The notes beneath the pieces are model-generated. The model saw only the letters and a list, made by a program, of their open reading frames with translations. It ran no database searches and had not been told where the DNA came from. This document shows positions 1-8,439 of a DNA stretch of 64,000 nt, piece after piece. This stretch comes from Carnegiea gigantea (lineage: Eukaryota > Streptophyta > Magnoliopsida > Caryophyllales > Cactaceae), in assembly GCA_029747015.1 (NCBI GenBank), contig JAKOGI010000106.1, positions 1,015,195-1,079,194 of the forward strand, given 5' to 3'. How positions within the stretch are numbered: position 1 is the first letter of the stretch; every line of letters begins with the position of its first letter. Made by a program: the position numbers and the translations under genes.

Positions 1-14
1 CAAGGTCATGGGTC

Positions 15-26
15 GCCTCTGATATC
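15..26 (-). other. Primer binding site, minus-strand Cassandra-like element
   Basis: The minus strand reads GATATCAGAGGC directly after the LTR, a slightly decayed form of TGGTATCAGAGC, the complement of the initiator tRNA-Met 3' end used by many plant retrotransposons. Confidence 0.6.
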
Positions 27-29
27 ATC

Positions 30-313
30 TGTAACGCCCCGACCCCCTCCTAGGTCACTGACAGTTACTATGAACGACTTAAAGGATCGCTGACTAGCCC
101 CACAAATCACTAGAAGTGTTTCTGGCATGCTTCATCCTTGCTCACACGCTGCCTGGGAAACTTCTCAGGAGGTCACCCATTATAAGATTTCTCCACAGCA
201 AGCACGCTTAATTGTGGAGTTCTTATGAGTGGGCTCCGAAAAAAAACAAATGTGCACCTTTGGTGATATAAGTAGTGACTTCGATCCTTTTAAGCTACAC
301 TTAGGAAATTATA
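30..313 (-). repeat. Cassandra-like LTR (5' LTR of the minus-strand copy)
   Basis: On the minus strand it starts TATAATTTCC and ends GGGCGTTACA, matching the LTRs at 365-631 and 803-1079 over their length. The 5S-like box A lies at 198-213 and box C at 161-180. The latter differs from the 5S gene by about one base, making it the best preserved of the three copies. Confidence 0.8.
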
Positions 314-364
314 TTAACCACTTTGTAGCACCCCCGAATTCCTAGTACTTTTTATTTACTAAAT
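314..364. other. Spacer between head-to-head Cassandra-like LTRs
   Basis: Fifty-one bases separate the outer ends of two inverted LTRs. The spacer shows no motif, and its last five bases (TAAAT) only partly resemble the bases after the plus-strand copy (TAAGG). Confidence 0.5.
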
Positions 365-631
365 TATAACACCCCGATTTGATGCGGCTACTTATATCAC
401 CGAAGGTGTGCCTTTCTTCTCGGGGAGCCCACTCATGAGAACTCCATAGTTAATCGTGCTTACCAGGGAGCAATCTTATGATGAGTGGCCTCCTGGGAAA
501 TTTCCCAGGTAGCGTGTGAGCGAGGACAAAGCAAGCCAGAAAGACTTGTGGTGATTTGTTGGGCCAGTCAACGATCCTTTAAGCCGTTCCCGGTAACTAT
601 CCACGGCCTAGGAGGAGGCCGAGGCATTGTA
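365..631 (+). repeat. Cassandra-like 5' LTR
   Basis: The LTR begins TATAACACCCCG and ends GGCATTGTA. Compared with the 3' LTR it lacks about 13 bp near its start. The 5S-like box A is at 448-463 and box C at 483-501. Confidence 0.8.
448..501 (+). promoter_or_regulatory. 5S-rRNA-like internal Pol III promoter segment in Cassandra-like LTR
   Basis: AGTTAATCGTGCTTACC corresponds to the 5S gene box A region (AGTTAAGCGTGCTTGG), and GAGTGGCCTCCTGGGAAAT to box C (GGGTGACCTCCTGGGAAGT). Order and spacing follow the 5S gene. It is probably a relic promoter; activity is not shown. Confidence 0.7.
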
Positions 632-633
632 GA

Positions 634-645
634 TGCTATCAGAGC
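634..645 (+). other. Primer binding site of Cassandra-like element
   Basis: TGCTATCAGAGC sits two bases after the 5' LTR and differs at one position from TGGTATCAGAGC, the initiator tRNA-Met complement. Confidence 0.75.
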
Positions 646-802
646 TGACCCGGGACTGTGAGCTGTGCCAATAGATGGGAGAGCCATGGGCAGTCACCTA
701 GCAGAGAAAAGATACTGGGATGGGCCGCCGGTTAAGAGGATGCGTAAGTCGGTCGGTTAGTGAGGCACAATGAGGACGTTGTGTGCTTTAAGTGGAGGTG
801 AA

Positions 803-1079
803 TGTAATATTCCGAGTGTGGCTTAGAAGGATCAAAGTGATTACTTATATCACCAAAGGTGCTTTCTTTTCAGGGAGCCCATTCATAAGAACTTCACAGT
901 CAAGTGTGCTTGCTGTGGAGAAATCTTATGATGGGAGACCTCCTGGGAAGTTTTCTAGGCAGCGTGTGAGCGAGGATGAAGCATACCGGGAAGACTTCTG
1001 GTAATTTATGGGGCCAGTCGACAATCTTTGAAGCCGTTCTTGGTAACTATCCCGACCCAGGAGGGGCCGGGGCGTTATA
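803..1079 (+). repeat. Cassandra-like 3' LTR
   Basis: The LTR begins TGTAATATTCCGAG and ends GGCGTTATA. It is preceded by a purine-rich tract at 791-802. Box A is at 898-913 and box C (GGGAGACCTCCTGGGAAGT) at 933-951. Confidence 0.8.
933..951 (+). promoter_or_regulatory. 5S-like box C in Cassandra-like 3' LTR
   Basis: The 19 bases differ at only one or two positions from the 5S rRNA gene box C, and a matching box A lies upstream at 898-913. Confidence 0.65.
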
Positions 1080-1440
1080 TAAGGAGTCGACTAAGATGCG
1101 ACTGATGATAGTAAAGTCTGATGGGCGGTAACAGTCGGGTGTCGATGGTGAGAAGCTAAGGGTGGAGGTAAGGAAAGAGAGCAGCAGAGTAGCGTGGAGT
1201 CAGCCAGTGGTTCAGTCATGAGAGTCGAGAAGTCCAGGGGGCAGGATAGGAGTACTGAAGCAGAGGCGCTGAAATGAAAAATCAAACAAAAGAATAAAGC
1301 CCGAGGAGCGCAAAAAGCTAAAAAAATCTTAGGTTTAATCTGATCTAGGTCCGGACTGGACCGAAGACCAAATAGGACAAACCTCAAGACCAAGGATTGG
1401 ACGAAATTCACTCCGTCTGGTCTGGTCCAGTTTTCTGTCC
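1080..1440. other. Unassigned region, no supported gene
   Basis: GA-rich sequence followed by a stretch with repeated GGTCCGG/GGTCTGG-like words (about 1345-1445). A minus-strand open frame of 123 codons exists at 1091-1462, but it looks like chance translation of this repetitive stretch. I recognise no domain. Confidence 0.4.
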
Positions 1441-2166
1441 GGTCTGAATTAGGATAGAACAATGAACAACCTTACCAGCGGATAGCCGTTAGAGAGAAAC
1501 ATCCAATGGGATATTTTGAAGCATCTAACGGCTACATCATGAGCATCCTGCAACTATCTTATTCTCATTGGCTATAGATGGAGACCTTGGCGGAAGATAA
1601 AGAGTTCACAATACACAAGGGGGGGAAAAAAGCTTAACTCCTATCCTAAGTGTTATTGTACTCTTTAGTGAACAACTTCAAGTCATTGTAATCTTTATGC
1701 AGACATTTTAAATTCCTTGTGAGTGAAGAGGGTTGTGAGAATCCTGCTTACAAACAAAAAAGGTTGATAGGGAGTCTTATCCTTCCTAAGTGGGGACATA
1801 GGATAAATCACTTTAAGAAAGGTCTTGAAGGGTGTGTTCTAGTCAAGGTCATTGGGTGGATGCTTGCAGATTGTGCAAATTTCGAAGCAGATTAATACAA
1901 GTGGTTGAATCCTAAAAAAGGGTCCTTAGGTAGAGACATATTAGTTAGAGAGGTGAACCTCATTAACAAACTCTGCGTGCTTTGCTTTCTACATTACTGT
2001 CTCACTGCTCAACCTCCTTCATTTGCTTGTTTAGTGTCCTTCATCTTATTGTTCAACGTCCTTAAGTTTGTTATTGTCTGTTATATTATATGATTAAGTT
2101 CTATTCACAAATATTTGTGATAACACTATTCTCCCCCCTCTAGGGTGACTAAGCTTCCTTGGAACC
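1441..2166 (+). repeat. Probable Copia-type (SIRE/Maximus-like) LTR remnant
   Basis: The stretch has the layout I associate with LTRs of this Copia group: paired TAACGGCTAC-like words near 1485-1535, repeated short phrases about 1660-1880, and a pyrimidine tract CTCCCCCCTCTAGG near 2131 just before GGAACCAATAG, which is like the end of such LTRs. No primer binding site or pol sequence follows, so it would be a solo or truncated LTR. The assignment is by remembered layout only. Confidence 0.4.
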
Positions 2167-2340
2167 AATAGCCGTTAGCTCGACTCATTTGGGCTTCGTG
2201 AGCTCACAAGCCTGGATTCGATAAGGCTCAAATTCGGCTCAGGTAATGAAGAAAACTCGGATCGACTCAGCTCAGGCTCGTCACGAGCCAAGCTTGCCAA
2301 GCTAAATAGTAGGATGGCTCACGAGGTGGCTTCGGTATTG
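2167..2340. repeat. GCTCA/GGCTCG-rich dispersed repeat fragment
   Basis: Many near-copies of GGCTCA, GAGCTCA and GGCTCG occur on both strands. Similar word-rich stretches are common in non-autonomous plant DNA transposons, but I see no terminal repeats or target duplication. Confidence 0.3.
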
Positions 2341-3330
2341 GATTTGAACAGTCCCCACTTCAGCAAAATCCTCATATTATTTGTGTTCCAAGACTATTTA
2401 TTTTGTATATACCATAATTGAGTTGAAAATACATAGACTTAATGATTCGATAAATATAATGTCATATCAGTATCACCACTCACATGTAATAAATATATTG
2501 TCATGTCATTGCATCCTTGAATTTTAGGTGATAATTTATTTATACAATATTGAGTTATAAATGTATTGACTTATCAATTATGACATTGTAACTTGAGTAT
2601 CATATGCTTTTTTTTTTTTCAAATGGGTAAGTACATAGTGGAAACTCATACAGTCGTTCTCATAAGGATTTTGCCTCAACTATAATCATGAAGAACAGAA
2701 GAAAACACATATGCTTGACTACATGCATATGTGGCAAAAACTGACCCAATTTGAAAACTCACCCAAATCTATTCGAAAATTTTAGGATTTGAACATAATT
2801 TTTCCAACCCAAACTTGAAATAAACCAAACCCAAAAACCTTTCAAATTAGTGGGCAAAACCTGATCCGAACCTGAACACATCCGCTGGACCTAAACATTA
2901 TATCCTTATTTTTAATTTTTCTTTAATTTATCCCTCTTAACAATTATGATTATTGTTTATATCGAATCGTTTTGAGAGACATTATATAACAATCTATCGT
3001 ATTGCTTCTAAAATTAAAGAATACTAGCCCTTCTTTCCAAAATTTCATTTTCATAATATAACATCATACATAGCTTCTAAAAAATGGATAGAAATGGAAT
3101 GACATAACTATCTGCTTTTCAAAAAATAATTTTAGAATATGATAAATATTAAAAATGGGAAAGTCCTGCTATTTATTTCTAGTGAAAGAATACACCTAAT
3201 GACACTTTAATAAATTACTTTACAATAATCTAAATTTTTGGTTTCATAATTAATGATGATTCTTATCCTTCTCTAATTCTGTTTTATTTGGTTTCTACCA
3301 TAATTGATCCTGAACTCTAATGCTAATTGG
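2341..3330. other. AT-rich intergenic region, no gene seen
   Basis: AT-rich sequence without a credible ORF. Positions 2740-2890 contain degenerate words of the type AACCCAA/CCGAACC, another pattern typical of decayed plant repeats. Confidence 0.4.
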
Positions 3331-3488
3331 TGGAAAATGGCTCGACCGTGTACACATTAGAGTTGGCCTATTAATAAAGTGTGCCTAATGGATAAAGGTG
3401 GGTTTGCTAGTAAAAATATTGAATTAATAGACAAGTTATTAACACGCTAAATCACCTCAACCCGTTAGCATGGTTTAGATAGGCTGGT
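3331..3488. repeat. Left half of the repeat into which element 1 inserted
   Basis: The sequence ending TAGATAGGCTGGT continues naturally after element 1 at 21353 (CTGGCCCGTAAATGG). Joined without element 1, the two halves share the same CCCGTTA/CCCGTAA-type words. The last five bases, CTGGT, form the left target duplication. The identity of the repeat is unknown. Confidence 0.5.
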
Positions 3489-4616
3489 TGATAGGGACCA
3501 TCTCATTGACCTTTCTAACCTCTCCCCCTCCAACCTAAAAGAGCCCAGCAACACTAAGGAAGTCAAGGAAATTCAGGCCTTGGTCAGAAACATCCTAATT
3601 CAGTCCAACAACTACCTGTCCAGTTCAACTAAAAATTGGCCCAGATTTGTCTATCTTTTGGGACTAGCTACTGAGGGGATAATTGACTACATTGACCACC
3701 TCCTTTAAGTTTAAGATGTTAGCTTTCAAATAAATCAAGTTTCAAGGAATTTGGAGATCATTTGCTAGGTCAACCAACAACTTCTTTCAGATGGTGCAGT
3801 TCTAGTGCAAATCCAGCGAATGGCAGATTCAAGAGGAATTAAGTTGACTTACCAAAGTCCATTCTTTTTAAAACTTTACGGCATGAAAGCAGACATAAAT
3901 ATTTATCAAGTCAAGTTCCCAAAGGGTCCACAAAGCACCCCCTTGTTCCGCTATTATCCAGCCAAAAGGACAACAAAATTCCCTTTACCCGGTTATACAA
4001 TAGTCAATACATGGGTGATGTTTTCCTTAGGTTTCTCTTGTACATTTGCTGCAAGTTGACTTATCCTATATATGTAACTAGGCTGCCTAGAGAGCTTGAC
4101 ACCTGAATTGGTAGCATCATTAGTCCTAATGAGGTGGCCAAAGGTGGGATTAGATTTGCTTGTACTAGGGGTGGCTGAATTAACCCCTCCTCACTCCCCA
4201 TTTGTACTTTCAGTTCCGTAGCTGCTTGTTGAGGATGGAATTGGCTAATTTGCTTCCTTAAAAGCCAGCCACTTCCCTTTTATTTAACAACTTTGAATGA
4301 ATACAAAAAGCTTAAGTTAGAAAACTCTCTCAACTTCTCTTGAAATCCTAGTGTTGTATCTTGAGTGTGACAACATCAAGTGGGTCTCTAAGTCTTCTTA
4401 ATTCAACTAAGAAGGTGATTAAATTTTGTAACTTAGTTAAACTAAGAAGATTGCCCAAGTGTGTGTGAACCAAGGTGGGTATTCGAATCACCCTTGCTAG
4501 CTTACTTGCATTCTATCCTTGTTCTTGTTTTCTTTGATTCCATCTCTCTTCCATACCCGTATACATTCTTGAATCCCTCTTGCATTCTCTTGCATTAGTG
4601 AGGCTATAATACATCA
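3489..4616 (+). repeat. Element 1 5' LTR
   Basis: The LTR begins TGATAGGGACC and ends ATACATCA, and matches 20230-21352 throughout. Hand comparison of the first few hundred bases gives roughly 90% identity. Its first ~150 bp correspond to the C-terminal pol codons seen in the 3' LTR, but here they are not preceded by pol. Confidence 0.9.
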
Positions 4617-4618
4617 AG

Positions 4619-4630
4619 TGGTATCAGAGC
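4619..4630 (+). other. Element 1 primer binding site
   Basis: TGGTATCAGAGC two bases after the 5' LTR is a perfect initiator tRNA-Met complement. Confidence 0.9.
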
Positions 4631-4717
4631 CTAGGCTACCCTCTTGGCCAAGCTTCCATCCCCAAACACAATTCACAAAATAGCCCACAAACACACTCCC
4701 TTGTCAAGCATTCTGCC

Positions 4718-6030
4718 GTGCCCAGGCAGAACTTCAGTACGACCACACCATGCCTAAGGAGCACGACCGTGCCTCATTCCAGCATGCCTATTTCAGTGTC
4801 AGCAACTGAGCACGACCAGACCGTGCCACTCAGCACATCCGTGCCTTCCACTCCCCATCCAAAAACAACAATTCTTCACTCAAAAGCCAACATGTCTTCT
4901 AGCCTTACTGTCGAGCAAGTCACTGAGCAAGCCTTGAGAGAGAAGGCCGAATTGGAAGCCCAAGTCAAGTATCTACAATCATAACTTGGCTAAATGTTAC
5001 AAGAGAAGAGAAGAAACTTGAGGAGTTCTAAAAGTACAAGCAAGTAAGCAATTCGGATGACTCCGAGGCGGAAGAAAGCAACTCACTTGGTGACTTCGGT
5101 GAGGATGTATATGCAAGGAGATCAAGGAGGCACTATAGGCCTCATGACCGAAGTTACAATGACTTTTAAGTGAACATCCTCGAGTTTGAAGGTCAACTTG
5201 ATCTGGACTTGTTCTTGGATTGGCTCCAAACAGTTGAAAGAGTCTTTGAATTCAAAGACATCCCAATGAAAAGAAGGTAAAACTTGTTGCTTTAAAGCTT
5301 AGAAAGTCTGCTTCTATTTGGTGGTAAAATGTTATGACTAAGAGAGTTAGGAAGAGAAAATGGAAGATAAGAACTTGGAAGAAAATGAAGTCCAAACTTA
5401 AGTCCAAGTTTTTACCGCCCCATTACTTGCAAGATAACTTCCTTAAACTCCACCACCTCAAACAAGGGTCTAAGAGTGTAGAAGTACACTAGAGACTTTG
5501 AATAATTGCTTTTAAAGTGTGATTTGAAGGAGATTGAGTCACAAACTTTGATTAGATATTTGAGTGGCTTGAATAAGGAAATTGCTCATGTGGTTGAACT
5601 CCACCCTTACACTTCTTTAGATGAGCTTAGTGTCTTAGCTCATAAAGTGGAGTTGCAAAAGAGAGTCAAAGGCATGGGCATGGCTTCTAAGCCTAACCCA
5701 CTGTCTTACCCATTCCAAAAGCCCTCCTACAACCCTCCGAAGGCTACCCTAAACACAAACCCGAGACCTTCTCCACCCAATGCCTCACAAACACCCTCAA
5801 AATAGCCCCCTAAACCCATTGACAAAATGAGGTGTTTTTGTTGCCAAGGTCTTGGACATTATACATCCGAATGCCCAAACAAAAGGGTGGTCACTTTGGC
5901 CGAATATCAAGCTTCTTATGAGGAGCTAGAGGAAGAACATGATAAAGGAGAGAAGGAGCTTCTCATGACCAAAGCCCTTGAAGAAGTTGAAGAGGGACTT
6001 GATAAAGGAGAAATGCTTGTTATAAGATGA
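4718..6030 (+). pseudogene. Element 1 gag, degraded
   Basis: An N-terminal frame starts at 4718 (88 codons, threonine/serine/proline rich). A second frame (from about 5040) has an acidic/Ser-rich stretch and then the gag core, with words such as LEFEGQL and FLDWLQTVE, broken by stops and shifts. Frame 5506-5805 continues with the conserved core end (LSGLNKEIAHVVELHPY). Frame 5827-6030 carries an intact CX2CX4HX4C zinc knuckle (CFCCQGLGHYTSEC) followed by a Glu-rich tail. In an intact element this protein forms the virus-like particle and binds RNA. At least three stops and several frameshifts disable it. Confidence 0.8.
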
Positions 6031-6033
6031 GCA

Positions 6034-6640
6034 TTGAGTGGCCTTGTTTCCCAAAGTGACTTGGAACAAAGGGAAAACATCTTCTACACCCGGTGTATCG
6101 TGATAGGGAAGGTTTGTTCTCTCATTATAGATGGAGGAAGTTGTGCCAATGTTGCTTCCAAGACTCTTATGGAGAAGCTAAAGCTTTCAGTTTCACCACA
6201 CCCAAGCCCTTACACCATCCAATGGCTCAATCAAGGTAAAGGCTTGCAAATCTCTTCTCAGTGTTTGCTTATTTATTTATTGAAAAGAGCTACAAAGATG
6301 AGATTTGGTGTGATATTGTGCCCATGGATGCTTGTCATGTCCTTTTGGCACGTCGATGGCTCTTTGATAGAAGTGTGATGCATGATGGCCGTTTGACCAC
6401 ATACACCTTCACCAAAGATCATAGGAAAATCACCCTCACCCCTCTCAAGCCTACTTCTACACTTCTCCATTCCCAACTCTATGAATATAAATATTTCAAA
6501 GAATGGATTTTATTTAGCCATGAACTGGCTGAAGCTAAGGATTCTTCCCATCCTTTGCTTATTCCCCTCCTAAAAGCCTTTGAACATGTCTTCCTAAGTG
6601 AGGTACCCTATGGCCTCCCTCCTAAAAGATCTATCTAACA
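6034..6640 (+). pseudogene. Element 1 protease and linker, degraded
   Basis: Retropepsin-like: the flap-side motif LIIDGGSCANV contains the active-site Asp in the form DGG usual for CRM elements. About 40 codons on, a frameshift near 6261 moves the reading to frame 6261-6638, which contains DACHVLLARRWLFDR (the usual form is ILLGRPW). A stop after PKRSI at about 6636 separates it from RT. Retropepsin would process Gag-Pol. The shift and the damaged GRPW-type motif suggest it is dead. Confidence 0.75.
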
Positions 6641-6644
6641 CAAA

Positions 6645-7230
6645 ATTGACCTCATTTTCGGTGCCACACTTCCAAACAAGCCAGCCTACCATATGAACCC
6701 TCAAGAAATACAAGAAGTGCAAAGGCAAGTAGATGAGCTACTAGCCAAGGGCTTGATCTGTGAGAGCCTTAGCCCTTATGCCGTGTCGGCCTTACTTGTC
6801 CCTAATAAAGATGGGTCCATGAGGATGTGTGTAGATAGTAGAGCAATCAATAAGATTACTATCAAGCATCACTATCCTTTTCCAAGATTGGAAGATCTTC
6901 TTGATGAGCTACATGGAGCCACCATCTTTTCTAAGATTGATCTTAGAAAAGGCTATTATTAAATTCGGATTTTTTGAAGGGGATGAGTGGAAGACAGCTT
7001 TCAAAACCAAAGGAGGGCTTTATGAGTGGCTTGTTATGCCCTTTGGTTTGACGAATGCTCTAACCACTTTCATAAGGCTTATGAACCAAGTTCTAAAGCC
7101 CCTCCTTGGCAAGTTTGTTGTTGTCTACTTTGATAACATATTGGTGTATAGCAAGAGTGAAGAAGAGCATGCCGACCACCTACACTAAGTCTTGAGCATT
7201 CTAGCTCAAGAAAAGCTCTATAAAAACTTA
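6645..7230 (+). pseudogene. Element 1 reverse transcriptase, catalytic site mutated
   Basis: Typical Gypsy RT blocks are visible: [57 protein letters not shown] and the fingers/palm end. The catalytic YxDD box at 7126-7137 reads YFDN, so the second metal-binding Asp is lost. There are stops at about 6959 (in KGYY*I) and 7187, and a frameshift near 6960. The same region in element 6 reads YFDD. Confidence 0.85.
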
Positions 7231-7870
7231 GAGAAATGTCACTTTTTCTCCTCTCAAGTCATCTTCTTGGGATATGTTGTTTCGGCCTAAGGAATTCATG
7301 TTGATGAAAGCAAAATCAAAGCCATCTGTGAGTGGCCTGTTCCCACCTCCATTCAACAAGTGTGAAGCTTTCATGGTATACCCTCTTTCTATAGAAGGTT
7401 TGTGAAGAATTTTAGCTCCATTGTTGCTCCCATAACTGAAGTTCTCAAGGCCAAATGGTTTGAAAGGACAGAACAAGCTCAAAGGGCCTTTGAGGAAATC
7501 AAGTGCAAGCTTACTACTGCACCCGTTCTTGTCCTTCCAAGCTTCTCCAAAGTCTTTAAAGTGGAATGTGATGCTTCTTGTGTGGGGATAGGGGCTATCC
7601 TATTTTAAGAGAAGATGCCCGTGGCTTTCTTTAGTGAAAAGCTCAATGATGCAAAGAGGAAGTACTCCACTTATGACTTTTGGAGCAATGGCGGCATTAC
7701 TTGGTGGGAGGAAAATTCATTCTCTATTCGGATCATGAAGCTCTCAAGTTCATACAAGGACAACACAAGCTCAACCCAAGGCATGCCAAGTGGGTAGAGT
7801 ACTTGCAAGCTTTCCATTTAGTGATCCATCACAAGTCGGGCCAAATGAGCAAGAGTGCGGATGCTTTATC
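7231..7870 (+). pseudogene. Element 1 RT connection and RNase H, deleted core
   Basis: The connection region ([20 protein letters not shown]) is followed by RNase H starting [14 protein letters not shown] (first catalytic Asp). After KRKYSTYD the sequence jumps to EQWRHYLVGGKF with a frameshift near 7680, whereas element 6 has [13 protein letters not shown] there. A deletion of roughly 30 bases has removed the catalytic Glu. The YSDHEALKF block and the C-terminal ADALSRR follow in frame 7680-8156. The enzyme would degrade RNA in RNA:DNA hybrids; this copy cannot. Confidence 0.8.
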
Positions 7871-8434
7871 GAGGAGGTACCTTCTCCTCTCTACTTTAGA
7901 GACTAAGGTCCTTGGTTTTGAGTGTGTTAAAGGAATGTATACCCAAGATGAGGATTTCAAAGAAATCTATGAGAAATGCACTAGCCATGCTCACGGATTG
8001 TTTCATTTGGAGCATGGGTTTCTCTTCAAAGGAACCCGGCTATGCATACCAAAGTGTGGGTTTAGAGAACTCTTGATTCAAGAGCTCCATCTTTGGCCGA
8101 GCATTTTGGCATTGAGAAGACTTCTTCTATGCTCAAGGAGCACTATTATTGGCTAAGCATGTCCAAGGATGTGGAGCATTATGTGAAAAGGTGCTCTACT
8201 TGCCAACTTGCCAAGAGTCACTTTCGGCCTCAACGGTTTTATTCTCCACTCCCAGTTCCACATGGCCCATGGGAGGATGTTAGCTTGGATTTCATCACGG
8301 GATTGCCAAGGATGCAAAGACACAAGGATTCTATCATGGTGGTGGTGGATAGATACTCAAAGATGGCACACTTTGTGGCTTGTCACACCACAAATGATGC
8401 CTCTCATATTGCTAATCTCTACTTCAAAGAGATT
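7871..8434 (+). pseudogene. Element 1 integrase, N-terminal and first catalytic part
   Basis: A linker with FLFKGTRLCIPK precedes an HHCC zinc domain; a shift near 8090 moves to frame 8093-8452 with AEHFGIEKTSSMLKEHYYW and CSTCQLAKS. The catalytic core begins WEDVSLDFITGLP (first catalytic Asp) and IMVVVDRYSKMAHF. Translation reaches YFKEIACV and is cut by the 5' LTR of element 2 at 8440. The continuation is at 19547. Confidence 0.85.
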
Positions 8435-8439
8435 GCGTG
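8435..8439. other. Left target duplication of element 2 (GCGTG)
   Basis: GCGTG precedes the LTR, and GTGTG at 19542-19546 follows the 3' LTR. Joining 8439 to 19547 restores the integrase words EIACLHGLPRS, which fixes the insertion site. Confidence 0.85.

Larger units (their letters stand above)
1..313 (-). mobile_element. Cassandra-like TRIM retrotransposon, partial, minus strand
   Basis: Read on the minus strand this is one LTR (30-313) followed by a primer-binding-like site (15-26) and the first bases of an internal domain that leaves the window on the left. The LTR resembles the two LTRs of the plus-strand copy at 365-1079 and contains a 5S-rRNA-like segment, the hallmark of Cassandra terminal-repeat retrotransposons in miniature. 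Such elements encode no protein and depend on other elements for mobility. The other LTR lies outside the window. Family assignment rests on the 5S-like boxes and the short LTR-PBS layout. Confidence 0.8.
365..1079 (+). mobile_element. Cassandra-like TRIM retrotransposon, complete, plus strand
   Basis: A 715-bp element has two LTRs (365-631 and 803-1079), a primer binding site at 634-645 and a purine-rich tract at 791-802. The internal region is only about 170 bp and has no coding potential. Both LTRs carry a stretch resembling the 5S rRNA gene, including its internal Pol III promoter boxes. This is the structure described for Cassandra TRIMs, which are widespread in vascular plants and non-autonomous. 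The target duplication is not clean (TAAAT versus TAAGG), so it is either old or my boundary is off by a base or two. Confidence 0.85.

Noticed and set aside
430..520. True 5S rRNA gene
   Set aside because: Only the promoter half resembles 5S, with several changes, and it repeats inside LTRs next to a primer binding site; it is a Cassandra-like LTR instead.
1091..1462. 123-codon minus-strand ORF as a gene
   Set aside because: It lies in a repetitive GGTCCGG-rich stretch, has low-complexity composition and no recognisable domain.
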